Of a DNA stretch of 64,000 nt, positions 27,113-35,628 are shown in pieces. The position numbers were made by a program, and so were the translations under genes. Each line of letters begins with the position of its first letter. Position 1 is the first letter of the stretch. The stretch comes from Dokdonella_A sp964582225 (GTDB taxonomy: Bacteria; Pseudomonadota; Gammaproteobacteria; Xanthomonadales; Rhodanobacteraceae), in the NCBI GenBank assembly GCA_964582225.1, contig CAZORA010000008.1, positions 1-64,000 of the forward strand, read 5' to 3'. The notes under the pieces were generated by a model. That model ran no database searches, was not told the DNA's origin, and saw nothing but the letters and a program-made list of their open reading frames with translations.

Positions 27113-27206
27113 GGGAGTGTGAAATGAACTGATTCCGTAGACGTCCGTCCTGCGTCAAAGGTTCCGCGCCGCAGCAAACGACAGCTGAACGGCGCGACCG
27201 TCGACC

Positions 27207-28148
27207 TCAGCGCGCGGCCGCGAATTCGGCCACGCGCAGTCGATAGATGCCGATCAGACAGGCGGAAAGCAAGGGTCCGACCTGATCGGCACAGGCGGCA
27301 TCACGGCGCTGCAGCCAGACTCGCTGCGCGGCGCGCAGCGCTCCACGGTCGGACGCAACCCGCAGCCGGCGGGCAAACGCCATGGCAAGCTCTCGATCCA
27401 GCTCCGCAAGTACCGGCTCGGCGCAGATCGAGCGTTCGTTCGGATTTGCGGCCGCAGCGCAGTCGAAGGAGGGCGTCACCGCAGAGCTCTCGCCGCGCAG
27501 CGCCGTGGAGAGTTCAGCGAGCGGAATCGTGACGCTCTGCGGCCCGATGACCCAGGGCCCGACCTGATACGGCTGAAACTCGACCCGTAGCGCCTTGGGC
27601 AGCAGCACGAAGGCGGCAAAGTTATCCCACTCGGGACCCGCCCCGCGGCGGATCCAGTCGCGGTCGCTGGTTGCGTCCGCCGCCGTCAGGCGCCGCTCGA
27701 GATCGGCGATCGCGAGTGCGCTGAGCCGCGCCAGGCCGCGCTCGCCGTCGAGCACCTCGGCCAGCGCGAGGTCGTTGCCTCCCGGCAGCCGGAAGTTGTG
27801 GGTGACGATCGCGAGATTGCCGTGGGCGCCACCGGTGTAGCTTTCGACGCGGAAGATCAGGCCCAGCATCGCGGCATCGTTGCGCGCCACCTCGTAGCCG
27901 ATATCGAGAGTCCAGGTGCTCTCGCCGGCATCGCGCTCCGCTTCCGCCTGACGTCGGAAATCGGCAGCCTGCGCTTCGATCCAGGCCCCCAGTTCGCGGT
28001 CGATCGCGGCCACGCCGACCTGCGGCCAGGCGAGCTCGATCTCGCAGGCGGAAGTCTTCGTCGCTTCGCTGCGGTTTTCGATTTCGAGCGCCGACGCGGC
28101 ACAGGAGGCGAGCAACAGCGCCGAGCCGATGAGCAGACGCAGGGGCAT
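27207..28148 (-). CDS. Lipoprotein with DUF3298 and LprI-like (DUF1311) domains
   Basis: 313 aa. N-terminal lipoprotein signal with LLASC at residues 12-16. The middle (about 30-210) resembles the DUF4163/DUF3298 (RsiV/PdaC-type) module, with SYTGGAHGNLAIVTHNFRLP near residue 105. The C-terminus (about 228-310) is an LprI-type domain with a Cys pair (SFDCAAAANPNERSICAEPVLAELD begins it) and further Cys residues near 287 and 297. DUF3298 modules are found in lysozyme-sensing or deacetylase-related proteins and LprI in lysozyme inhibition, so a role in envelope defence is possible. Both assignments rest on motif similarity. Confidence 0.8.
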   Translation of the reverse strand: MPLRLLIGSALLLASCAASALEIENRSEATKTSACEIELAWPQVGVAAIDRELGAWIEAQAADFRRQAEAERDAGESTWTLDIGYEVARNDAAMLGLIFRVESYTGGAHGNLAIVTHNFRLPGGNDLALAEVLDGERGLARLSALAIADLERRLTAADATSDRDWIRRGAGPEWDNFAAFVLLPKALRVEFQPYQVGPWVIGPQSVTIPLAELSTALRGESSAVTPSFDCAAAANPNERSICAEPVLAELDRELAMAFARRLRVASDRGALRAAQRVWLQRRDAACADQVGPLLSACLIGIYRLRVAEFAAAR

Positions 28149-28161
28149 TCGGTTATCTCCT

Positions 28162-29547
28162 TCAGCCAGCGTCGCGGCCCACCGCGCGTGGATCGATGTC
28201 GAGATCCTTGAGCTTACGGTACAGGTGGGTGCGTTCCATGCCCACCGCCTTGGCCAGCTTGCCTACGCTGCCGCCGGCAAGGTTCAGCTGGTGCTGCAGA
28301 TAGGCGCGCTCGAACTGTTCGCGCGCCTCGCGCAATGGCAGCGAGAAATCGACCGAGCCCTCGACCACCGCGCCGGGCGTCGCCACGCCCACGTGTTGCA
28401 GCGCCGCCTCCACTTCCACGAGCCTTACTTCACCGGCGCCGCCGAGCACCAGCAGCCGCTGCACCAGGTTGCGCAGCTCGCGCAGATTGCCCGGCCAGGC
28501 GTAGTGGCGCAGACGGTTCTGCACCGCCACCGGAAAGCTGCGATAGGGCAGCGCGTCACGATTGGCGAACCAGTCCGCGTAATAGCGCAGCAGCTCCGGG
28601 ATGTCCTCGCCGCGCTCGCGCAGCGGCGGCACCGGCAGCGGCACGATCTTCAGCTGATAGTAGAGCTCCTCGCGGAAACGCCCGGCCGCGACCAGCGCCT
28701 CGAGGTCCTGCGCGGTCGCCGCAATCACCCGCACGTCGATCGGCACCGACTCGTGGCCACCGCCGCGGATCAGCACGCGTCTCTCGATCACGCTCGCCAG
28801 ACGCAGCTGCAGATCGGCAGCCAGGTCGGCCACCTCGTCGAGAAACAGCGTACCGCCGCCGGCCTGCTCGATCAGCCCCGGCTGGATGCGGCCCGCGGTC
28901 TCCTGGCCGAACAGCGCCACCGCAGCGTGTTCGCGGCCGACGGCTCCCGCCGCCACCGTGACGAAAGCTCCGTCGCGGCGGGCGCTGCGCTCGTGCAGCG
29001 CCCGCGCCAGGGTTTCCTTGCCGGTTCCGGCCTCGCCCTGGATCAGGACGCCGGTGTCGTGGGCCGCGATCCGCTCCAGCTGGAGGCGCAGCGCCTGCAT
29101 CGTCGCGCTCGAGCCGACCAGCTCGGTCGGCGCGGGCAGCTGCTTGCGCAGATCCTCATTCTCGCGCCGCAGGCGTCCGGCTTCGAGCGCGTTCTCCACC
29201 ACCAGCAGCAGTTTGGCCAGCGACAGCGGCTTCTCGATGAAGTCCCAAGCGCCGAGACGGGTGGCCTCTACTGCAGTCTCGATCGTGCCGTGGCCGGAAA
29301 TCATGATCACCGGGCAGGGCAAGCCACCGCGCTCGCTCCATTCGCGCAGCAGGCTGATGCCGTCCTGATCGGGCATCCAGATGTCGAGCAGCGCCACGTC
29401 GGGGCGCTGGCGGCGCCGCGCCTCACGGGCGGCGGTCGCCGAATCGGCCAGATCGACCAGGTAACCTTCGTCTTCGAGGACGTCCCGGATCGTCGCGCGG
29501 ATATCCGGCTCGTCGTCGACCACCAGCACGCGTGCGCCGCCCGCCAT
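28162..29547 (-). CDS. ntrX: NtrX-like response regulator lacking the GAFTGA loop
   Basis: 461 aa. Receiver domain (about 5-120) with phospho-acceptor Asp55 in LLDIWMPDQDG; AAA+ domain (about 145-370) with Walker A GEAGTGKE and Walker B GGGTLFLDEVAD; Fis-type HTH at the C-terminus (GGSVGKLAKAVGMERTHLYRK). Between Walker A and B, where sigma-54 activators have FGxxxGAFTGA, this protein reads LFGQETAGRIQPGLIEQA, so the sigma-54 contact loop is missing. It may act with sigma-70 or as a repressor. Its presumed kinase NtrY is 2 kb away on the same strand. The start ATG 29547 gives MAGGARVLVVDDEPD. Confidence 0.92.
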   Translation of the reverse strand: MAGGARVLVVDDEPDIRATIRDVLEDEGYLVDLADSATAAREARRRQRPDVALLDIWMPDQDGISLLREWSERGGLPCPVIMISGHGTIETAVEATRLGAWDFIEKPLSLAKLLLVVENALEAGRLRRENEDLRKQLPAPTELVGSSATMQALRLQLERIAAHDTGVLIQGEAGTGKETLARALHERSARRDGAFVTVAAGAVGREHAAVALFGQETAGRIQPGLIEQAGGGTLFLDEVADLAADLQLRLASVIERRVLIRGGGHESVPIDVRVIAATAQDLEALVAAGRFREELYYQLKIVPLPVPPLRERGEDIPELLRYYADWFANRDALPYRSFPVAVQNRLRHYAWPGNLRELRNLVQRLLVLGGAGEVRLVEVEAALQHVGVATPGAVVEGSVDFSLPLREAREQFERAYLQHQLNLAGGSVGKLAKAVGMERTHLYRKLKDLDIDPRAVGRDAG

Positions 29548-29763
29548 GTCGCACACTCCGCGTTGCGCAAAAGAGACAGGCAGCATAGCGCAGACGCACG
29601 GATCGGCATCCAAGTGACCATCAAATCGCCGTCCGCTACGTCGCCTCGACGGCTCGTGGGCGTCGCTCCGGCGAGCCGCCGCCAGATCGGTGAAAATCCA
29701 TCTGCGACCCACCGCGTTTTCGCGCGCGTTTGCGTTGCCTCGACCGACTGCCAGGTCTGCGCC

Positions 29764-30540
29764 ATGTCTCTTTCGACTCACCCCGGCCTCTCGGCCTGCA
29801 TCATCACCCTGAACGAGGCCGATCGCATCGAGGCCTGCATCGCCTCGCTCGCCTTCTGCGACGAGATCGTGGTGGTCGACTCCGGCTCCACCGATGGCAC
29901 CCGCGAGCTGGCCGCAGCCGCCGGCGCGCGGGTGATCGAGCATGAATTTGCCGGCTATCGCGCGCAGAAGGATTTCGCCGTGCGCGCGGCAGCGCACGAC
30001 TGGGTGCTCTGTCTCGACGCCGACGAGCGCGTGGGTCCGCCGCTGCGCGCCTCGATCGAAGCGGCGCGCGCGGGCAGCTTTGCCGGCGCCGCCGGCTACC
30101 GCTGCGCCCGCGAGACGCGCTATTTCGGCGCGCCGCTGCGCCACGGCAACGCCTATCCGGATCGCGTGCTGCGCCTGTTCGACCGCCGCCGCGGCGGCTG
30201 GCGCGGCGCGCGCGAGATTCACGAGCACGCCAGCGTCGACGGCCCGGTGCTTCGCCTTGCCGGCGATCTCGGCCACGATGCCTACCGCTCGTTCAGCGAC
30301 CAGCTTGCCCGTCTCGAACGCTACGCGCGGCTGATGGCCGAACACCTGCACGCCAGCGGACGACGCGCGCGGATCGGCAACATCGTGATCAACCCCTGGT
30401 GGCGCTTCTTCCGCGGCTACGTGCTGCGGGCGGGCTTTCTCGACGGCTGGCGCGGACTGGTCTACGCCTGCGTCGAGGCCAACTACGTGCGCCAGAAGTT
30501 CATCAAGCTCTGGCTCCTCGGCCGCGGCCAGCCGCTGTGA
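29764..30540 (+). CDS. Family 2 glycosyltransferase (WaaE/KdtX-like)
   Basis: 258 aa, GT-A fold. The N-terminus LSACIITLNEADRIEACIASL and VVVDSGSTDGTRELA are the nucleotide-sugar binding segments, followed by the metal-binding LCLDADERV (DxD-like) near residue 82. A FRGYVLRAGFLDGWRGLVYA segment near 215 is typical of LPS core beta-glycosyltransferases of the WaaE type. Probably acts on the cytoplasmic side of the inner membrane in LPS core or related glycan assembly. Start ATG 29764. The stop overlaps the next glycosyltransferase start by four bases. Confidence 0.93.
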   Translation: MSLSTHPGLSACIITLNEADRIEACIASLAFCDEIVVVDSGSTDGTRELAAAAGARVIEHEFAGYRAQKDFAVRAAAHDWVLCLDADERVGPPLRASIEAARAGSFAGAAGYRCARETRYFGAPLRHGNAYPDRVLRLFDRRRGGWRGAREIHEHASVDGPVLRLAGDLGHDAYRSFSDQLARLERYARLMAEHLHASGRRARIGNIVINPWWRFFRGYVLRAGFLDGWRGLVYACVEANYVRQKFIKLWLLGRGQPL

Positions 30541-31508
30541 GCGCGCCGAGCGCCAGCTTGCTGGTCATCGCCTTCCGCATGGCGGGCACGATCGGCGCGG
30601 CGGTCGAGGCGGCGCTGGCACAGACCCGCCCCTGCGAAATCATCATCTCCGACGATCACTCCGAGGACGGCACCTTCGAGGCCGCGCAGGCCGCCGTCGC
30701 CGGCTACGCGGGACCGCACCGAGTGACGGTTCGCCGCAGCGCGCGCAACCTCGGCCTGTGCGCGCATCTGAACGAGCTGGCGCAAATCGCCAGCGGCGAG
30801 ATTCTGGTCTGCAGCTCGGGCGACGACGTGTCCTACCCCGAGCGGGTGGCGCGCCTGGTCGACGCCCTGGCGGCCGATCCGCAGGCCATGCTGGCGGGCT
30901 CGGCGGTCGACGACATCGACGCCGCAGGCAACCTGCTCGCGACGCGGGTGCGCGCGCTGCCGCTGCGCACTGACCAGCACTGGTTCCTGCGCCGCGGCAA
31001 GCTGGTGACGGTGCTGGGCGCTTCGATGGCGCTGCGCCGCGAGCTCCTGAGCGAGCTGCCTCCGCTGCTCGGCACGGTGGAAGACAACATGCTGAGCCTG
31101 CGCGCAGCCCTGCTGGGGTACTGCCTGTGCCTGCCCGAACCGCTGCTCGGCTACCGCCGCCACGAGGCCAACCTCGGCGACTGGGTGTTCGACCGCAGCG
31201 GCAGCGGCTACGCCGCCTGGGAGCGGCGCCAACGCCGTGTCCTCGCCATGTACCGCGAGATTGCCGCCGACCAGAGCCGCTGCCTCGCCGCGCTTCCCGA
31301 CCTACCGCCCGAGCGAGCGCGGCTCGGCGCCCAGCTGGCGGCCATGTATCGGCTCGAGGCCGACATGCGCGAAGCCCTGCTCGAGCGGCCGCGTCGCGAC
31401 TGGATCGCGCCGCTGTGGCGCGGCCTGCGCCATCCCGGCCTGCGTCGCAAAAGCGCCGAGCGCGCGCTCAAGCTGCTGCTGCCGCGGCGCTGGTTCCAGC
31501 TGCGCTGA
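30537..31508 (+). CDS. Family 2 glycosyltransferase
   Basis: 323 aa, starting at GTG 30537 (GTGA overlap with the previous gene). GT2 features are SLLVIAFRMAGTIGAAVEAAL, IISDDHSEDGTFE and CSSGDDVSYPERV as the donor- and metal-binding region near residue 95, and a later VEDNMLSLRAALLG acceptor-side segment. The C-terminal 60 residues are basic and rich in Arg/Leu, suggesting membrane association. It forms a two-gene unit with the WaaE-like protein. The sugar and acceptor are unknown. Confidence 0.9.
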   Translation: MSAPSASLLVIAFRMAGTIGAAVEAALAQTRPCEIIISDDHSEDGTFEAAQAAVAGYAGPHRVTVRRSARNLGLCAHLNELAQIASGEILVCSSGDDVSYPERVARLVDALAADPQAMLAGSAVDDIDAAGNLLATRVRALPLRTDQHWFLRRGKLVTVLGASMALRRELLSELPPLLGTVEDNMLSLRAALLGYCLCLPEPLLGYRRHEANLGDWVFDRSGSGYAAWERRQRRVLAMYREIAADQSRCLAALPDLPPERARLGAQLAAMYRLEADMREALLERPRRDWIAPLWRGLRHPGLRRKSAERALKLLLPRRWFQLR

Positions 31509-31540
31509 GGCCCGGCACCGGACTCGCCCCGCCGCCACAC

Positions 31541-31557
31541 CAACCCGATGCGGGTTG
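31541..31557. terminator. Hairpin between convergent genes
   Basis: CAACCCG-ATG-CGGGTTG is a perfect 7-bp stem with a three-base loop in the 64-bp gap between the convergent glycosyltransferase and ntrY. No clear T-tract follows on either strand. Confidence 0.35.
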
Positions 31558-31572
31558 GGCCTGCCGACCCTT

Positions 31573-33732
31573 CTACCGGGTGGGGCCGGCGCCGCCTTCG
31601 AGCGGCAGGCGCAGCGTGAACTCCGCGCCTCCGAGGGGACCGGCGGCGGCGCGAATGCTGCCTCCGTGCTCTTCGACGATCTTCTTGACCACCGCAAGTC
31701 CCAGGCCGGTGCCGCGTGACTTGCTGCTGGTATAGGGCTCGTACCAGCGCTCGCCGAAATCGGTGGGCAGGCCCGGGCCATTGTCGGCGAGCGCGAGTTC
31801 CACCCAGTCCTGACCGTCCTCGCGCAGCACCCGGGTGGCGATGCGCAGCTGCGGCTTGCGGCTCTCGCCGATCGCCTCGAGGGCGTTCTTCAGCAAATTG
31901 TGCAGCGCCTGTCGCAGGCGCACCGGATCGACCCGCACCCGCGGCTCACCGGATGCCAGATCCCGTGCCAGAGTGATCCGCTGATCGTTCTCGTAGAGGT
32001 CCAGCACCTCGCGCAAGAGGGCGTGCAGCGCGATCGGCTGCGGCGGCAGCTGCGGCGGGCGGGCGTAGTCGCCGAAAGCGTTGACCATGGTCTTGAGCGC
32101 CTCGACCTGGCTGACGATGGTGTGCGTGGCGCGCTCGATCAGCTCGCCTTCCTCTGCGGGCAGGCGACCAAGGAAGCGGCGGCGCAGGCGCTCGGCGGCG
32201 AGCTGGATCGGCGTCAGCGGGTTCTTGACCTCGTGCGCGAGGCGCCGCGCCACCTCGCCCCAGGCGGCGTCGCGTTGGGCGCGATTGAGCACGGTCAGAT
32301 CGTCGAATACGGCCACATAGCCGGCGTGCTCGGGCAGCGCGACGCCGCGCAGCATCAAGGTACGCGGGCCGGCGCCGGTATTGACCACCACTTCCTCGCG
32401 CCACTCGCGAAGCTCTTCGCGCAGGTGCCGCGCAAGCGGATCGAGAAAATCTGCCAGATCCGACGCAGCGCGGCGCAGCTCGCTCAGGGTCTGGCCCAGG
32501 TGATCCGAGAGTTCCACGCCGAGAATCCCCTCGGCGGCGCGATTGGCCACCCGCAGACGTCCCTCGCGATCGAAGCCGAGCACGCCCGCCGACAGGCGCT
32601 CGAGCACGGCTTCCAGCCAGGCGCGCTGCTGTTCGTTCTCCTGCGCGCTGCGCTGGACGCGGGCGCTGGCGAACTCGAGCTCGTGGGTCATCTGGGCGAA
32701 GGAGCGCACCAGAAAGCCGAGCTCGTCGTCGCTGGCTGGCGGCAGCGGGGTGTCGAACCGTCCTGCACCCACGGCGCGGGTGGCGGCCGCCAACCGGCCG
32801 ATCGGCGCCACGGTGCGTCGGGCGATACCGAAGGCGACCAACACCACCGCGAGCAGGGTCAGCAGCAGCACGAAGGAAAGGATCAGGGTGAAGGTGAGCT
32901 TGAGCGAGCCGCGCAGGAACTTCAGACGCTGGAAGTCGAAGCTCGCCCGCTCGACGCCACGGGTCAATGGCTGCAGACGCTCCGGCAGCGGATACAGGCC
33001 CTGCAGCAGGCGCTCGGGCGCGAGCGAGCCAGCGCGCGGGCCGATCGGCAGCACCACCCGCAGGGCGAGATCCTCGCCCAGCGGTTCGGCGGCGGCGTAG
33101 CGGCCCTCGCTCTTCAGCCGCATCAGCAGCGCCGCGTCCGGAAAGGCCGGGTTCAGGTGGCGCGGGTCGGAGCTCGCCAGCGCCTGCACGCGATGATCGG
33201 CGCCGAATACGCTGAGCTGGATGGCCCCATCGCGGTCGATGGCCTGGTCGAGGATCGCCTGAGCGTCCTCTGTGGGCTCTTCGGCAAGGCGTTGGAGAAG
33301 ATCGGAGCTGGCGTTCTCGGCGCGCTGCAGGTGCTCGTCGATCGCAATGCGGCCGATTTCCAGCGCATCCTCGAGCGCCTGCTCCAGACGCACGTTGAAC
33401 CAGTTGTCGATGGTGGCGTCGAGAAAGCGCAGCGCAAAGGCGTAGACGATCACGCCAGGCGCGAGCGCGAGAATGATCAGGATCCGCAGCAGACGCCGGT
33501 TGAGGCGCGCGCCCGGCGCACCGCGCACCAGATCGCGATGCAACCGCCACAGGCGCTGGGCAATGGCCAGCGCCAAAAGCGCCAGCGCCGCGGTCGCGGC
33601 GCCCAGCACCCAGCGATAGTGGGCCGCCAGGCGCCCACCCTCTCCAGCGACCTCGCGGGCGAGCTGGAGCGAAGCGAGCAGCAGCGCGGCGACGGCGAGC
33701 GCGGGCAGCAGGCGGCGCCAGAAGAAATTCAC
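31573..33732 (-). CDS. ntrY: NtrY-like sensor histidine kinase
   Basis: 719 aa. Several N-terminal TM segments (about 8-25, 40-60, 85-105) and a large periplasmic region are followed by a TM near 285, HAMP (to about 345), PAS (about 370-470), a HisKA domain with the phospho-His in RRLAHEVKNPLTPIQLAAER, and HATPase_c with NLLKNALEAI, LALADNGPGLP and GTGLGLAVVKKIVEEHGG. The GTG start at 33732 overlaps the DUF4390 stop by four bases, so it is coupled to the fmt-rsmB-DUF4390 run. NtrY kinases respond to nitrogen, redox or oxygen cues in other bacteria; the signal here is unknown. Confidence 0.94.
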   Translation of the reverse strand: MNFFWRRLLPALAVAALLLASLQLAREVAGEGGRLAAHYRWVLGAATAALALLALAIAQRLWRLHRDLVRGAPGARLNRRLLRILIILALAPGVIVYAFALRFLDATIDNWFNVRLEQALEDALEIGRIAIDEHLQRAENASSDLLQRLAEEPTEDAQAILDQAIDRDGAIQLSVFGADHRVQALASSDPRHLNPAFPDAALLMRLKSEGRYAAAEPLGEDLALRVVLPIGPRAGSLAPERLLQGLYPLPERLQPLTRGVERASFDFQRLKFLRGSLKLTFTLILSFVLLLTLLAVVLVAFGIARRTVAPIGRLAAATRAVGAGRFDTPLPPASDDELGFLVRSFAQMTHELEFASARVQRSAQENEQQRAWLEAVLERLSAGVLGFDREGRLRVANRAAEGILGVELSDHLGQTLSELRRAASDLADFLDPLARHLREELREWREEVVVNTGAGPRTLMLRGVALPEHAGYVAVFDDLTVLNRAQRDAAWGEVARRLAHEVKNPLTPIQLAAERLRRRFLGRLPAEEGELIERATHTIVSQVEALKTMVNAFGDYARPPQLPPQPIALHALLREVLDLYENDQRITLARDLASGEPRVRVDPVRLRQALHNLLKNALEAIGESRKPQLRIATRVLREDGQDWVELALADNGPGLPTDFGERWYEPYTSSKSRGTGLGLAVVKKIVEEHGGSIRAAAGPLGGAEFTLRLPLEGGAGPTR

Positions 33733-34289
33733 GGCGCAGTCCAGGCGTAGGCGGGCGCGGCCAGGCGCCAGGCCGGCTCGAACAGCGCCGGCAGACGCAG
33801 CGCGCCGGGCAGCGCAGCCGGGTCGAAGGAGACCGCAACGTGCAGCGGCGTACCCGTCGGCAGGGCGGAGAAATCCTTGCCGAGCGGCACGCGCAAGGTC
33901 TCCAGCGCCGCCAACAGATAGCCGCGGGTGGGGAAGCTGCGCTCCTCGTCGCTGTCACTCTGGCGCAGCTGATAGCGCCGCGAGAGCGGGAAATAGCGCA
34001 GCTCCAGATCGCTCTTGGTGCTACGCCGCGCCGGCCAGCGACCGGCGCTCACGTCGACCCGCAGACGCAGCGGAATGCCGTGATCCAGTGCCTCCTCCAT
34101 CGGCGCGCTCAGCGCGCAGTCGAGGTTCAAATCGAGCTGGCCGCCGCCGGCGCTCGAGAGCAGCACGGCGGCGCGCACCGCGAGCCGTCCCGGCACCGGC
34201 GCGTCGGCGCGGCTGCAGGCGCCCAACAGAAACAACGCGCCGCAGACGCAGAGCGCCGCCGACAGGATGCCCGGCGCGCGCTCAACCAC
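33729..34289 (-). CDS. DUF4390 domain-containing lipoprotein
   Basis: 186 aa. Leader ALCVCGALFLLGACSRADA carries a lipobox (LGAC). The rest is the DUF4390 beta-rich domain with EEALDHGIPLRLRVDV, LELRYFPLSRRYQLR and FSALPTGTPLHVAVSFDP. The function is unknown; members lie between rsmB and ntrY in many gammaproteobacteria, as here, which suggests a signalling or envelope-sensing partner of NtrY. The start is GTG 34289 inside the last codons of rsmB (8-bp overlap). Confidence 0.88.
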   Translation of the reverse strand: MVERAPGILSAALCVCGALFLLGACSRADAPVPGRLAVRAAVLLSSAGGGQLDLNLDCALSAPMEEALDHGIPLRLRVDVSAGRWPARRSTKSDLELRYFPLSRRYQLRQSDSDEERSFPTRGYLLAALETLRVPLGKDFSALPTGTPLHVAVSFDPAALPGALRLPALFEPAWRLAAPAYAWTAP

Positions 34290-35628
34290 GTTTTTCCAGC
34301 AACGCGTAGAAGAACCCATCCATGCCGCCCTCACCCGGCAGGTTCTGGCGACCCATGCCGGCCGCGTGGCCAACGTCGGCGGGCAGCGGCAGCGCCTGCG
34401 CCTGCGGCTCGTGCGCCAGAAAACCCGCCAACACCTCTTCATTTTCGGCCCGCAGCAGCGAGCAGGTCGCGTAGACCAGTTTGCCGCCCGGCGCGAGCAG
34501 CGGCCACAGAGCGCCGAGCAGCTTGCGCTGTTCTCCCGCGAGCGCGGCGACATCGTCGGCGCGTCGATGCAGCTTGATATCGGGCTGACGGCGAATGATG
34601 CCGCTGGCCGAGCAGGGCGCATCGAGCAGGATGCGATCGAAGGGACGCCGGTCCCACCAGGCGCAGGGGTCGCCGGCGTCGCCGGCGAGCACCGTCGCGG
34701 CGAGGCCGAGGCGACTCAGGTTTTCGTGCAGGCGCGGGAGGCGCTCGGGATCGCGATCGAGCGCCGTCAGGGCGACCTCGGCGCGCTCCAGGATTTGCGC
34801 GCTCTTGCCGCCCGGCGCCGCACAGGCGTCCAGCACCCGCTGGCCGGACTGCAGGTCGAGCAGTGGGGCGACCCGCTGGGCGGCGCCATCCTGCACCGAA
34901 AACCGGCCCTCTGCGTAACCCGGCAGGTGGCGCACGTCGGTGCTCGCGCCGAGTACCACCGCGTCCTCCAGCCCCTCGAGCGCGCTCGCCTCGACGCCCA
35001 CACCAGCGAAGTCGGCGAGCAGCGCCGCGCGCCGCGCGCGACGTCGGTTGACCCGCAGGTAGAGCGGCGCTTCCCGGTTGTTCGCGGCCAGAATCGCCTG
35101 CGCCTGCGCCGGCCAGTCGCGTTCGAGCTGCGCGATGAGCCACGGTGGATGCGCATGGCGCGTGCTCGGCTCGGCATCGAGGTGCGCTTCCAGCGCCGCC
35201 CGCTCGCGCTGGAAGCGGCGCAGCACCGCATTGACCAGCCCGGCCAGACGCGGCCAGCCAAGCTGCCGCGCGGCGTCCACGCTGGCCGCAACCACGGCGT
35301 AGCCTGGCAGCTCAAGCACCGCGAGTTGCACCAGTCCGAGCACCAGCAGCGCGTGTACCGGGTTCGCCCGCGGCGCCAGCGCGTGGGTCAGCATGGCCTG
35401 CAGCGCGGCGTCATAGCGCAGCCACCAACGGGCACCGTCGTGGAGCAGCGCAGCCAGGAACGCGCGGTCGCGCGGATCGCCGACTTCCGCCTGCGCCGCG
35501 GCGAGCGCCAGGCGCAGGGAAACCCCTTCGAACACCACTTTGGACAGCGCGCTGGCCGCGCGTGCACGCAGTTCGGCGCCGGGCGAAGCCTCGATCGTGA
35601 TGGACGGGCGAGGCCGAGGCGCGTTCAT
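34282..35628 (-). CDS. rsmB: 16S rRNA m5C967 methyltransferase RsmB
   Basis: 448 aa. N-terminal NusB-like RNA-binding domain (about 15-150) and a C-terminal SAM-dependent methyltransferase. The SAM loop is DACAAPGGKSAQIL near 250; the two Cys of RNA m5C enzymes are in LDAPCSASGIIRRQPD near 335 and in YATCSLLRAENEE near 395. ATG 35628 overlaps the fmt stop (ATGA). The fmt-rsmB pairing is conserved across proteobacteria. Confidence 0.96.
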   Translation of the reverse strand: MNAPRPRPSITIEASPGAELRARAASALSKVVFEGVSLRLALAAAQAEVGDPRDRAFLAALLHDGARWWLRYDAALQAMLTHALAPRANPVHALLVLGLVQLAVLELPGYAVVAASVDAARQLGWPRLAGLVNAVLRRFQRERAALEAHLDAEPSTRHAHPPWLIAQLERDWPAQAQAILAANNREAPLYLRVNRRRARRAALLADFAGVGVEASALEGLEDAVVLGASTDVRHLPGYAEGRFSVQDGAAQRVAPLLDLQSGQRVLDACAAPGGKSAQILERAEVALTALDRDPERLPRLHENLSRLGLAATVLAGDAGDPCAWWDRRPFDRILLDAPCSASGIIRRQPDIKLHRRADDVAALAGEQRKLLGALWPLLAPGGKLVYATCSLLRAENEEVLAGFLAHEPQAQALPLPADVGHAAGMGRQNLPGEGGMDGFFYALLEKRG

